Positions 5,378 through 13,239 of a stretch of DNA of 14,501 bases are shown here, one piece after another. The position numbers were made by a program, and so were the translations under genes. Below the pieces are notes generated by a model that saw only the letters and a program-made list of their open reading frames with translations, searched no databases and was not told the DNA's origin. Source of the DNA: Desulfobacteraceae bacterium. Its GTDB lineage: Bacteria > Desulfobacterota > Desulfobacteria > Desulfobacterales > Desulfobacteraceae. Position 1 is the first letter of the stretch. Each line of letters begins with the position of its first letter. The stretch lies in assembly GCA_003354055.1 (NCBI GenBank), contig PIVQ01000112.1, forward strand, positions 1-14,501, written 5' to 3'.

Positions 5378-8362
5378 ATGGAAAAAACGGCGTTCACACC
5401 AGGACAGGCCATTAACGGATATCGTGTAAAACAGGTTTCCCATCTTCCCAGCATTGATGCGGACCTGATCGAGTTGACCCATGAAATAACCAGGGCCACC
5501 CATATCCACATTGCCAATAAAGACAAAGAAAATACATTCGGGGTCTTTTTCAGAACCGTGCCCACGGATTCCACAGGCGTGGCCCATATCCTGGAGCACA
5601 CCGTGCTCTGCGGGTCTAAAAAATTCGAAGTCAGGGATCCGTTTTTCTCCATGATCAAGCGGACTCTATCCACATTTATGAATGCATTTACCGCATCCGA
5701 CTGGACCATGTACCCCTTTGCCACCCAGAATAAAAAAGACTATTACAACCTTATGGATGTCTATCTGGATGCGGCATTTTTCCCCAATATAGATGAGTTG
5801 AGCTTTAAACAGGAAGGTCACCGCCTGGATCTTGCCGACACCGAGGGCGGGGAAACCGAACTGGAATATAAAGGTGTGGTGTACAATGAAATGAAGGGGG
5901 CGATGTCGTCTCCCAACCAGGTGCTGTCACGGGCACTTCTCAAGGGGCTTTATCCGGATACCACCTACGCCAATAACTCCGGCGGAGAACCCTCTGACAT
6001 CCCCGATCTCACCCATGAGGGGCTAAAGGCCTTCCATGCCCAGTATTACCACCCGTCCAACGCCTTTTTCTATACATACGGGAACCAGACGCTGGAAGAG
6101 ACTCTGGAATTTATTGAAGACAAGGTACTCTCCCAATTCGATTTTCTGGACATGGACACCCATGTACCGTCCCAGCCCAGATGGGAGACTCCCCGCACCC
6201 AGACCCAGGCCTATGCCTATGCAGATCCGGACGATCTTTCCAATAAGTACCAGGGCTGTGTGGCCTGGTTGACCTCGGATATCCGTTCCAATTTTGAAGT
6301 TCTGATCCTGACCATTCTGGAACAGATTCTTCTGGGCAACTCAGCATCGCCCCTGCGCAAAGCACTCATTGATTCCAACCTGGGTTCCGCCCTGTCGGAC
6401 GGCACCGGGTTTGACGGCGACAATCGGGACACCATGTTTGCCTGCGGCCTAAAGGACATTGCCAAAGAATCGGTGCCGCGTGTGGAAGAGATCATTTTTG
6501 ATACCATGAAAAACCTTGTGGATAAGGGAATTGACCGGCATCTTATTGACTCGGCCATCCATCAAATCGAATTTTACAGAAAAGAAATCACCAACACCCC
6601 CTATCCATTCGGCATAAAACTGCTGCTTTCCTTTGCCGGAATTGTGATCCACGGCGGAGATCCTGCGGCCTGCATTAATATTGACGATGACCTTACCCGC
6701 CTGCAGAAGGAAATCGATAAGGGACCGTTTCTGGAAGAAAAGATAAAAACCTTTTTTCTGGACAATCCCCACAGGCTCTTGTTTACCCTTGAGCCGGACA
6801 CAGACCTCGAAGACCGCAATGTTGAGAAAATCCGGGCAGAGTTGAAAGCCAAACTCTCCACCCTTAACCCGGAAGATCTGGACCAAATTCGCTCCGATGC
6901 CACGGCCCTTGAGGCACTTCAGGAGACCGAGGAGGACCTGACCGTTCTGCCGACCCTGGAACTTGCCGATGTACCGCCCGAGATTGAAATTATCCATCCG
7001 GATACCATTGATCAGGTAAAACTTGCCACCTGCTACGACAAGGCCACCTCAGGTATTTTGTACTTTACCTGCCCGGTCGGGGCAGGCAAAATTCCGGCGG
7101 ACCTATTTGCCATGGCACCATTTTTCTCCAAGGCCTTTACCAACAGCGGCACTGCCAAAAGCTCCTATGTACAACTGGCAGAGCGAATGGATCTGTATAC
7201 CGGCGGTATTTCCATGTCACCTTTTTCCGGGTCCTATTTTTCCAAAGAAGGAGATTCACATAGTTTCCTGGCCCTCCAGGGAAAAGCCCTGGACAGGAAT
7301 ATTGACAATCTGTTTGACCTGATTGATGAATATGTCAACTCTTTTGGATTTTCAGATCATGACCGTTTGAAAAGCCTGTTGCTCCAATACCAGGCAGGCA
7401 TGGAAGCATCCATTGTTTCAACGGGCCACAGATATGCAATTTCCCTGTCTGCCAAACACCTGTCAAAGGCCTCCCACATCAATGAGCTCTGGCACGGCAT
7501 CGCCCAGTACCGGAATCTCAAGGCCCTGACCGCACGGATCAATGATGAAAAAACAGGCAAGGATGCCATGGAAGCTCTGAGCCGCGATCTGTCGGACATG
7601 GCCGTGGCCCTCCTCAAACAGGACAATTTCAAACCGGCAGTGATCGGAGCGGCCCCATCCATGATTCAAGCGGATAAGAGAATCAGCCAGATTCATGACA
7701 ACCTCACAAACGGTACGGACAAGGCCTTTTTTACGCCGGACATCACATGTGACACCCAGCGTTCCTATGAAGGATGGTATACCAATACAGCGGTCTCCTT
7801 TGTAGGCCAATCGTTTAAAACCGTACGTATCACCCATGAGGATTCCCCGGGTCTTGCCGTGATTTCAAAACTGCTGCGGTCTCTTTTTCTGCACAAGGAA
7901 ATCAGAGAAAAAGGCGGGGCCTACGGCGGGTTTGCCATGTACAATACCGAGGAGGGCATTTTCTCATTCGGTTCCTACAGGGATCCCCATATCAAACGGA
8001 CTCTGGATGTCTATGCCGATGCCTGTGATTTTATTGTTGGGGGAAATTTTTCAGAGACTGATGTGAAAGAGGCCATTCTCCAGGTCTGCTCGGACATTGA
8101 CAAACCAGAGACCCCGGGACCTGCGGCCATGAAAGCCTTTTACAGGCAAATCACAAAATTATCCAACGATATCCGGCGGCAGTTCAAGGATTCTCTGCTG
8201 AAAATAGACAAAAAACGGATTCAGGAAATTGCAGGGACGTACTTTACCCGGGATGAGTCAGGGAAAGGGATTGCGGTGATTTCAAGCAAACCCCTGCTGG
8301 AGAAGGCCAACCAGGCCTTAGAGGCGGACAATCGTCCGCCCCTGGCACTGCGTAAAATTTAA
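5378..8362 (+). CDS. PreP-type M16C zinc metallopeptidase (presequence-protease-like peptidasome)
   Basis: This 994-aa protein has the size and two-half clamshell layout of M16C peptidases (PreP/Cym1/falcilysin), which enclose and degrade short unstructured peptides. The inverted zinc motif HILEH lies at 70-74 (H70, catalytic E73, H74), with the distal zinc ligand E171 in VVYNEMKGA. The linker region between the two halves (roughly 450-700) fits the M16C-associated domain. In the C-terminal half the conserved Arg-Tyr pair of the substrate pocket appears as R843 and Y849 in REKGGAYGG. No signal peptide or membrane segment is visible, so it should be cytosolic and likely clears peptides. AGGA (5365-5368) lies 9 bp before the ATG. 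It follows the winged-helix gene after 29 bp and converges on the DUF2520 gene with a hairpin between their ends. Confidence 0.95.
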   Translation: MEKTAFTPGQAINGYRVKQVSHLPSIDADLIELTHEITRATHIHIANKDKENTFGVFFRTVPTDSTGVAHILEHTVLCGSKKFEVRDPFFSMIKRTLSTFMNAFTASDWTMYPFATQNKKDYYNLMDVYLDAAFFPNIDELSFKQEGHRLDLADTEGGETELEYKGVVYNEMKGAMSSPNQVLSRALLKGLYPDTTYANNSGGEPSDIPDLTHEGLKAFHAQYYHPSNAFFYTYGNQTLEETLEFIEDKVLSQFDFLDMDTHVPSQPRWETPRTQTQAYAYADPDDLSNKYQGCVAWLTSDIRSNFEVLILTILEQILLGNSASPLRKALIDSNLGSALSDGTGFDGDNRDTMFACGLKDIAKESVPRVEEIIFDTMKNLVDKGIDRHLIDSAIHQIEFYRKEITNTPYPFGIKLLLSFAGIVIHGGDPAACINIDDDLTRLQKEIDKGPFLEEKIKTFFLDNPHRLLFTLEPDTDLEDRNVEKIRAELKAKLSTLNPEDLDQIRSDATALEALQETEEDLTVLPTLELADVPPEIEIIHPDTIDQVKLATCYDKATSGILYFTCPVGAGKIPADLFAMAPFFSKAFTNSGTAKSSYVQLAERMDLYTGGISMSPFSGSYFSKEGDSHSFLALQGKALDRNIDNLFDLIDEYVNSFGFSDHDRLKSLLLQYQAGMEASIVSTGHRYAISLSAKHLSKASHINELWHGIAQYRNLKALTARINDEKTGKDAMEALSRDLSDMAVALLKQDNFKPAVIGAAPSMIQADKRISQIHDNLTNGTDKAFFTPDITCDTQRSYEGWYTNTAVSFVGQSFKTVRITHEDSPGLAVISKLLRSLFLHKEIREKGGAYGGFAMYNTEEGIFSFGSYRDPHIKRTLDVYADACDFIVGGNFSETDVKEAILQVCSDIDKPETPGPAAMKAFYRQITKLSNDIRRQFKDSLLKIDKKRIQEIAGTYFTRDESGKGIAVISSKPLLEKANQALEADNRPPLALRKI

Positions 8363-8388
8363 AACGCACTATATTAAACGAATCAGCT

Positions 8389-9276
8389 TTAGTTGTTGGA
8401 AAAAAGGCGGGACAATTTTTGTTCCGCCTTTTCATTTAAACCGTCTCCGGCACGGGTAATGTCCAGCGTATGATCTCCCAGAATCCTGTACAATTGGGAA
8501 AATTGAGGCATCTTGGCATCAATGTCCTTTAAATGCCGGGACACAATTTCATGATCCCCTCTGGCAACAGGTCCGGTCAGGGCCCGGGCACAGCCTTTAT
8601 TCTTAACATTAGCCAGGGTGCCTTGAATCAGGGGTTCAAGAATTTCATAGGCCCGCGACTCATCAAGACCTGTTTCCATGAGCAGGCGTAGGGCAAAATC
8701 CTCCAGAGTCACCAGGTAGTTGGATGCCACCACGGCCGAGGCATGGTAAAGGGTCTTGGCATCTGTGGGAATGGTAAATGAATTTGCACCTAAAGCCGAA
8801 ACAATCTTCTTGCCCAAGGCCACAGCGTCCGCGTTGCCTTCCACCGACATATTGATGTTCGCAAAGGGATTGGCCTGGCCCTTTTCATAGGGGGTAAAGG
8901 CCTGAAGGGGATGGATGGATCCAACGGCCGCCCCCTGGTTCTGGGCTGCGGCCAGGATATCGGATGACAAGGCTCCTGACAGGTGAAACACTCGGGATTG
9001 AGAACTAAATCCACCTTCCCTTGCCAGTTCCTCACACATAGGTTCGATCAGGGTATCCGGCGTGGTGATAAAAACAATATCGGCATCCCTTGCGGCCGTT
9101 ACAGCATCGTCAACCACCTGCCCCTGCCCTGCCATATCTCTTGCAAAAAGGGCAGAGTCCTGGGTTTTACTGAAAAAAGCCACCGGTTCAAATCCTCTGG
9201 CAGATAAAAACACTGCCAGGGAGACGCCGACCCGGCCGCACCCTATGACGGAGAACCTTAGCTTACTTGTATTCAT
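8389..9276 (-). CDS. Rossmann-like / DUF2520 dehydrogenase-like protein, candidate ketopantoate reductase
   Basis: The protein is 295 aa from the ATG at 9276. It starts with a Rossmann dinucleotide site, [11 protein letters not shown] (GxGxxG at 12-17), and continues with the DUF2520 helical domain: [20 protein letters not shown], and the [10 protein letters not shown] motif in the last third. The fold resembles 6-phosphogluconate dehydrogenase and ketopantoate reductase-like enzymes. It overlaps the end of panB by 14 bp, so the two are translationally linked. The likely job is therefore in pantothenate synthesis, possibly NADPH-dependent reduction of ketopantoate, the step after PanB. This resembles the non-PanE reductase PanG reported in Francisella, but I cannot confirm family identity. 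An upstream in-frame ATG at 9318 (309 aa) has GAGG too close to it. I prefer 9276 because the Rossmann strand then begins at the N-terminus. Confidence 0.87.
   Translation of the reverse strand: MNTSKLRFSVIGCGRVGVSLAVFLSARGFEPVAFFSKTQDSALFARDMAGQGQVVDDAVTAARDADIVFITTPDTLIEPMCEELAREGGFSSQSRVFHLSGALSSDILAAAQNQGAAVGSIHPLQAFTPYEKGQANPFANINMSVEGNADAVALGKKIVSALGANSFTIPTDAKTLYHASAVVASNYLVTLEDFALRLLMETGLDESRAYEILEPLIQGTLANVKNKGCARALTGPVARGDHEIVSRHLKDIDAKMPQFSQLYRILGDHTLDITRAGDGLNEKAEQKLSRLFSNN
8402..8432. terminator. bidirectional intrinsic terminator hairpin overlapping the DUF2520 gene 3' end
   Basis: The arms 8402-8415 and 8419-8432 pair over 14 bp (core GGCGGGACAA / TTGTTCCGCC) with a single G-T wobble and a 3-nt loop. 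On the plus strand it follows the peptidase stop by 39 bp and ends in TTTT. On the minus strand the stem runs into six T residues (8405-8400), the better U tract. The hairpin sits wholly inside the last codons of the minus-strand gene, upstream of its TAA at 8389-8391. Confidence 0.8.
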
Positions 9277-10054
9277 AATCTTCAGAGGGGAAACTTCCCT
9301 CTCTGACCTCTTTGACATACGCCTCTAATCCCTTATTCGCAACAGCGGCAATGTCTGCATATTTTTTCACAAACTTGGGCAGGAACCTGTCATTGATTCC
9401 CAGCATATCGTGAAGCACAAGGATCTGGCCGTCACACCCTGGGCCGGCACCGATGCCGATGGTGGGGATATTCAGGGCCTGAGTGATCTTAGTGGCAATT
9501 GGAGAGGGTATCCCTTCCAGCACAACACTGAAGGCTCCGGCAGCTTCCACGTCCTTTGCATCCTGGAGCAGGCGTTCCTCGTCACGCTGGACCTTGAATC
9601 CGCCCATCTGATGAACCGACTGGGGGGTCAGGCCGATATGGGCCTGGACCGGAATACCTGCCTTTGCAATGGCAGTGATCACCGGGCAGACATCAGCCCC
9701 GCCTTCCAGTTTAACAGAAGCTGCACCTGCCTCCTTCAAAAAACGGCCGGCATTTTCCACAGCCTTGTCCAGGGAACCATGGTAAGACATAAAAGGCATA
9801 TCACCTACCACCAGAGAATACTTGCAGGCACGGGTCACAAGAGAGGTATGATAAATCATCTCATCCATGGTCACCGGCAGGGTGGTTTCCTTTCCCTGTA
9901 CTACCATCCCTAAGGAATCGCCAACCAGAATTATATCAATTCCGGCACTGTCCACAATACCGGCAAAAGGATAATCATAGGCAGTCAGAGCAGTGATTTT
10001 TTTGCCTTCCTGCTTCATTTTCATTAAAGTGGATGTGGTTACCTTGGCATTCAT
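9263..10054 (-). CDS. panB: 3-methyl-2-oxobutanoate hydroxymethyltransferase
   Basis: PanB transfers a hydroxymethyl group from 5,10-methylenetetrahydrofolate to 2-oxoisovalerate, forming ketopantoate, the first committed step to pantothenate and CoA. The 263-aa length is standard. Motifs are TAYD (24-27), VGDSLGMV (44-51) with metal ligand D46, GDMPFMSY (84-91) with D85, KLEGG (115-119) with E117, HIGLTPQS (139-146), the catalytic glutamate E180 in VVLEGIP, and [11 protein letters not shown] (200-210). AGGAGG (10060-10065) lies 5 bp before the ATG, a very strong ribosome site. The stop codon lies inside the start of the DUF2520 gene. panC and panD are not in the window. Confidence 0.97.
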   Translation of the reverse strand: MNAKVTTSTLMKMKQEGKKITALTAYDYPFAGIVDSAGIDIILVGDSLGMVVQGKETTLPVTMDEMIYHTSLVTRACKYSLVVGDMPFMSYHGSLDKAVENAGRFLKEAGAASVKLEGGADVCPVITAIAKAGIPVQAHIGLTPQSVHQMGGFKVQRDEERLLQDAKDVEAAGAFSVVLEGIPSPIATKITQALNIPTIGIGAGPGCDGQILVLHDMLGINDRFLPKFVKKYADIAAVANKGLEAYVKEVREGSFPSEDYEYK

Positions 10055-10098
10055 TTTTGCCTCCTGATGGTTGGTTTGGTGTTATCCCGGGGCAGCTG

Positions 10099-10110
10099 TG
10101 AGTATACTCA
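10099..10110 (-). promoter_or_regulatory. palindrome overlapping a possible -10 box upstream of panB
   Basis: TGAGTATACTCA is a perfect 12 bp palindrome 44 bp upstream of the panB start. On the minus strand it contains TATACT (10106-10101), a good -10 box that would give a leader of about 40 nt. No good -35 box lies 16-18 bp further upstream, so the promoter may be weak or activated. Its half-sites TGAGTA and TACTCA are identical to those of the operator before the tetR gene in this window, but with 0 instead of 5 bp between them. Confidence 0.4.
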
Positions 10111-10202
10111 ATTGGGATAATTTCAGCTTAGAATAATTCCCCCCAAGTTTCAACCCCGGTGTTTGTCCCTGTCACCTAAGTATGGTATCTGCATTTTCTT
10201 TT

Positions 10203-10226
10203 TTCCGGGGCGGGTTTGCCCCGGAA
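10203..10226 (-). terminator. GC-rich hairpin just after the acyl-CoA synthetase stop codon
   Basis: TTCCGGGGC (10203-10211) and GCCCCGGAA (10218-10226) form a perfect 9 bp stem with a 6-nt loop, beginning 4 bp past the TAA. On the minus strand the stem is followed by an A-rich run, not by T residues. It is therefore not a standard intrinsic terminator and may instead protect the mRNA 3' end or cause pausing. Confidence 0.45.
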
Positions 10227-10230
10227 CTTA

Positions 10231-12444
10231 TTATTCTCTGTTTTTCAGCCAGCTCTGGTATTGAACCATGCCTGCCAGGGCCTTGACCGCCCGTTCCGGT
10301 GACGGAAAGAATACGCCTTTATATTCCTGGTTGTCAAACCGATAAAGAGTCCGGCTCAGCTCATCGGTCAGCAGGCTCACCCCGAGCACGGGCTTATTGT
10401 ACTTTTGGGTCAGCTCAACCACATATCGGGTATACTCTTCTTCAAACTGCAACAGGGCATCCTTGAACAGGCTGGCAGAGGTCTCATCCATTGCAGGATC
10501 GGTTTTCAGCGTAGAGTCGATCATTGCATTGGCAAGCACACGCTTACCGTGAATTCCAAGATGGATAACTGCATCACAGCCATCCCATTTAAGCAGCTCT
10601 TCTAGACAGGTTTTGGGTATATTGGGATCTCCTTCCCCGACAATATCCACGGGATTGCCATGGCTCCAGAACGACGGCAGAACTTCATTGAGTCGATCAA
10701 TAATCCCCTCCGACAACTGGGGCACCGATAGACCGTGTTCGTAGCAGAGGTCTGTAGTTACCACCCCCCAGCCGCCGCCAAGGGTCATGATGGCCACCCG
10801 GTTTCCTTTGGGAAGGGGAAGGGATGAAAAAACCGCGGACAGATCCAGAAGTTCCATGGGCTGCTCCACCTGGATAATCCCGGCCTGGTCGCAGGCGGCA
10901 TTAAACACCTTGGCATCGGATGCCATGGCACCGGTATGACTTGCGGCAGCCTGTTCTCCCATTTGGGTCCGGCCGCCCTTAAGCACAATCACCGGTTTTT
11001 TCTTTGAGACCCGTGACGCAGACTGAAAAAACCGTCTCCCGTCTTTGACACTCTCAATATAAAGCACAACACTCCGGGTCAGTTCATCCTGCTCAAAGGC
11101 CTCCATATAATCTTCAATGGTCACCATGGCTTCATTGCCGGATCCTGAAAAAGCCCGGATTCCGATATCCTGCTGTTCTGCAAAGGCCAGAAGCTGGGTA
11201 CCCATGTTGCCGGACTGACAGACCAGGGCAGTGGACCCCGGTATGGGATAGGCATTGGCAGCGGTGCTGTAAAAGTCAGCGTGAGGATTACATACCCCCA
11301 TGGTGTTGGGTCCAAGCACCAGAATGCCTGCCTCTCGTGCCTTTTCCATAAGGGCATCTTCCAAGATTCTGCCCTCTTCGCCCACCTCCCTGAATCCGGA
11401 GGTGATCAGCAGCATACCTTTGACATTTTTTTCGGCCATCGCAGGGATCAGGTCCATGACACGGTTGGACGGCACGGTGACCACGGCCAGGTCCACATCT
11501 CCCTTTATCCGGTCCAGGCTCTTGTATGCCTTACGCCCCATGATCTTTCCCCCTTTGGGGTTGACCAGATACACCTTACCCTTGAAATCCCTGGCAAAGG
11601 TATTCACGGGCAACATATGCCCCCATTTCCCCGGAGAGGCAGACGCCCCGACGAAGGCAATGGATTCCGGATAAAAGCAGGTGTTCAGCGCTTTAAAATC
11701 TATTTTCGGTAACCGGGCTTTTGTCTGGCTGTCTTCACCCAGAATGATAAGGCCGTCAACGGCGCAAGGTTGACCGTCCGGCTGAACGATCAGGGGATTG
11801 ACATCAATTTCCCGGATGGCAGGATAATCGCAGGCCAGATCCGACAGTCCTTTTAATACGGATTTTAGCGCATCACGGTCAACCGCAGCTTCCCCCCTGA
11901 ACGGCCCCAGAAGTTTGCCGGCAGCCAATCCGTTGAGCATATCTTCGAGATCAGGATCGGAAAGTGGGGCAATTTTAAAGACAATATCCTGTAAGGCTTC
12001 GGTAAGTACCCCGCCCAGACCAAACATGATCACCGGGCCAAACTGAGCATCCCTGAACATTCCGGCCACAAACTCACGTTTTCCCTGGATCATGGGTTGA
12101 ATCAGAAACGCATCCAGTTCAGCGCCGGCACGGTCCTGAATGGTCGCAGCGGCCTGCGCCAGACGGTCCCGGTTGTCTATGCCGGTGATGACAAGTCCTG
12201 CCTCTGTTTTGTGCAAAATTTTCTCTCCGAGCCCTTTAAGCACCAGAGGATACCCGGTCCGGTCTCCGGCGGTCAACACCTTGTCTATATGGTCTCCGAG
12301 GTCACTAACCTCAACTTTTTCTTCCCCGACCACAGGGAGAGAAAGTGCCCTGAAAATATCCTTGGCCTGGTCTTCGTTTAAACTGCTGGCACCTGATTTA
12401 ATATTTTTCTCTATGAGAGCCCCTATCACTTCTGATCCTGTCAT
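10231..12444 (-). CDS. ADP-forming acetate/acyl-CoA ligase, fused beta-alpha subunits
   Basis: This 737-aa enzyme interconverts acyl-CoA + ADP + phosphate and acid + ATP + CoA in the cytoplasm. The N-terminal ATP-grasp half (about 1-235) carries ILHKTEAG with H78, matching the beta-subunit histidine that shuttles phosphate, plus FGLGGVLTEALQD (141-153) and EIDVNPLIV (212-220). The C-terminal CoA-ligase half has the CoA-binding Rossmann start SIAFVGASASPGKWG (261-275), LGPNTMGVCNP (377-387), VCQSGNMG (408-415), and the phosphohistidine region GRTQMGEQAAASHTGA with H503. The order is beta-alpha, the reverse of many archaeal and bacterial fusions. Its ATG overlaps the tetR stop as ATGA. GGGGTG upstream is a usable ribosome site. 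The substrate (acetate, propionate, aryl or branched acid) cannot be told from sequence alone. Confidence 0.93.
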   Translation of the reverse strand: MTGSEVIGALIEKNIKSGASSLNEDQAKDIFRALSLPVVGEEKVEVSDLGDHIDKVLTAGDRTGYPLVLKGLGEKILHKTEAGLVITGIDNRDRLAQAAATIQDRAGAELDAFLIQPMIQGKREFVAGMFRDAQFGPVIMFGLGGVLTEALQDIVFKIAPLSDPDLEDMLNGLAAGKLLGPFRGEAAVDRDALKSVLKGLSDLACDYPAIREIDVNPLIVQPDGQPCAVDGLIILGEDSQTKARLPKIDFKALNTCFYPESIAFVGASASPGKWGHMLPVNTFARDFKGKVYLVNPKGGKIMGRKAYKSLDRIKGDVDLAVVTVPSNRVMDLIPAMAEKNVKGMLLITSGFREVGEEGRILEDALMEKAREAGILVLGPNTMGVCNPHADFYSTAANAYPIPGSTALVCQSGNMGTQLLAFAEQQDIGIRAFSGSGNEAMVTIEDYMEAFEQDELTRSVVLYIESVKDGRRFFQSASRVSKKKPVIVLKGGRTQMGEQAAASHTGAMASDAKVFNAACDQAGIIQVEQPMELLDLSAVFSSLPLPKGNRVAIMTLGGGWGVVTTDLCYEHGLSVPQLSEGIIDRLNEVLPSFWSHGNPVDIVGEGDPNIPKTCLEELLKWDGCDAVIHLGIHGKRVLANAMIDSTLKTDPAMDETSASLFKDALLQFEEEYTRYVVELTQKYNKPVLGVSLLTDELSRTLYRFDNQEYKGVFFPSPERAVKALAGMVQYQSWLKNRE

Positions 12445-13034
12445 GCTTTCACCCCGTTGAATACTATGTCTGAAATACCGCTGGACGTATGGTCAATATC
12501 AAGTTCCCTGCCAAAAATTATCTCCCCGAGGCAGGCATGTTCAATGGCCCCTAACACCACTTTCCTTAACAGATGGGGATCTGTCCCGGGTTTCAACTCT
12601 CCCGAATCTACTCCCTGCTGGATGATCGTAAGAATAGTGGCGGCATATCTGCGTATCATGTCGTAGGCGCCGGAGTTAAAAAAACCTTGAGAATTTCTGA
12701 CCTCCAGCATCAACATCTTTGAAAACAGCCTGTTTTCCGCATAGCTTTCCAGGCTTGTAAAAATAATGATCTCAAGCTGCCTGATACAGGAAGTCTCCGT
12801 TTCAATCCGTTTTTCAATCCTGGCATGAAACGCAGTAAAATGGTCATTAAGGACCTGGTACAACAAATCCTTTTTGTCTTTAAAATACTTATAGATCAGT
12901 CCTTCGGTTACTGAGCCGTTTCTGGCAATTTCCGCCGTGGTAATCGAATTAAAATCCTTTTCCTGCATCAATTTGGAAAAGGACTTCATGATCTTGATCC
13001 GGCCGGGCGGATTTGTTTTTCCCTTGTGTTTCAT
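12441..13034 (-). CDS. TetR/AcrR-family transcriptional regulator
   Basis: The protein is 197 aa from the ATG at 13034. The N-terminal TetR DNA-binding domain is clear: helix GRIKIMKSFSKLMQEK (11-26), the HTH ITTAEIARNGSVTEGLIYKYF (31-51), and KDLL. The rest is a helical ligand-binding and dimerisation domain without a recognisable ligand signature. I chose the ATG at 13034 with GGAA 5 bp upstream over an in-frame TTG at 13076, which has no ribosome site. It overlaps the acyl-CoA synthetase start by 4 bp, so regulator and enzyme are one operon. A perfect inverted repeat lies 58 bp upstream. The likely model is autorepression relieved by an acyl-CoA or organic acid, which is inferred. Confidence 0.9.
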   Translation of the reverse strand: MKHKGKTNPPGRIKIMKSFSKLMQEKDFNSITTAEIARNGSVTEGLIYKYFKDKKDLLYQVLNDHFTAFHARIEKRIETETSCIRQLEIIIFTSLESYAENRLFSKMLMLEVRNSQGFFNSGAYDMIRRYAATILTIIQQGVDSGELKPGTDPHLLRKVVLGAIEHACLGEIIFGRELDIDHTSSGISDIVFNGVKA

Positions 13035-13092
13035 CTTGGTTCCACTCTTGATTTCCTTCTCTGGTCTGCCGTTCAAAGAACGGGCACATTAG

Positions 13093-13111
13093 GTGAGTAA
13101 TACTTACTCAC
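13093..13111. promoter_or_regulatory. TetR-type operator
   Basis: GTGAGTAATACTTACTCAC is a perfect inverted repeat with 8 bp arms (13093-13100 and 13104-13111) and a 3 bp centre. It lies upstream of the tetR gene and over its probable -10 region. Size and symmetry are typical of TetR-family operators. Confidence 0.75.
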
Positions 13112-13129
13112 GAAACTATTGTCTGTCAA
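13101..13129 (-). promoter_or_regulatory. promoter of the tetR / acyl-CoA synthetase operon
   Basis: On the minus strand a perfect -35 box TTGACA (13129-13124) is followed 17 bp later by TAAGTA (13106-13101), a poor -10 box. The -10 region lies inside the palindromic operator, so a bound repressor would block RNA polymerase. Confidence 0.55.
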
Positions 13130-13178
13130 GAACTAAAAACAAAGGGCCCAGTTGAAATATAAAAATTTCACCGATAGA

Positions 13179-13206
13179 TTGATCCCTCTCAATCCCTGAT
13201 TATATT
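13179..13206 (+). promoter_or_regulatory. candidate promoter for the 141-aa protein gene
   Basis: TTGATC (13179-13184) and TATATT (13201-13206) are spaced by 16 bp, giving a leader of roughly 27 nt. An alternative is TTGAAA (13152-13157) with TAGATT (13175-13180), spaced 17 bp, which also overlaps a TGAAAT/ATTTCA inverted repeat (13153-13158/13165-13170). Confidence 0.4.
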
Positions 13207-13239
13207 GAAGACTGTAACCCTTTCAAAAGGAGACCTTCC

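Noticed and set aside
6449..6997. 182-codon minus-strand open frame inside the peptidase gene
   Set aside because: It lies wholly within the M16C peptidase reading frame, which has continuous family motifs. It has no recognisable domain and is a shadow frame, as are the other long antisense frames in 5320-7837.
9410..9913. 167-codon plus-strand open frame opposite panB
   Set aside because: It is antisense to a fully conserved panB gene, with low-complexity composition and no ribosome site or domain.
10203..10226. GC-rich hairpin as a standard Rho-independent terminator of the acyl-CoA synthetase gene
   Set aside because: The T run is on the wrong side: on the minus strand the stem is followed by A residues. 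It is listed only as a low-confidence 3' structure.
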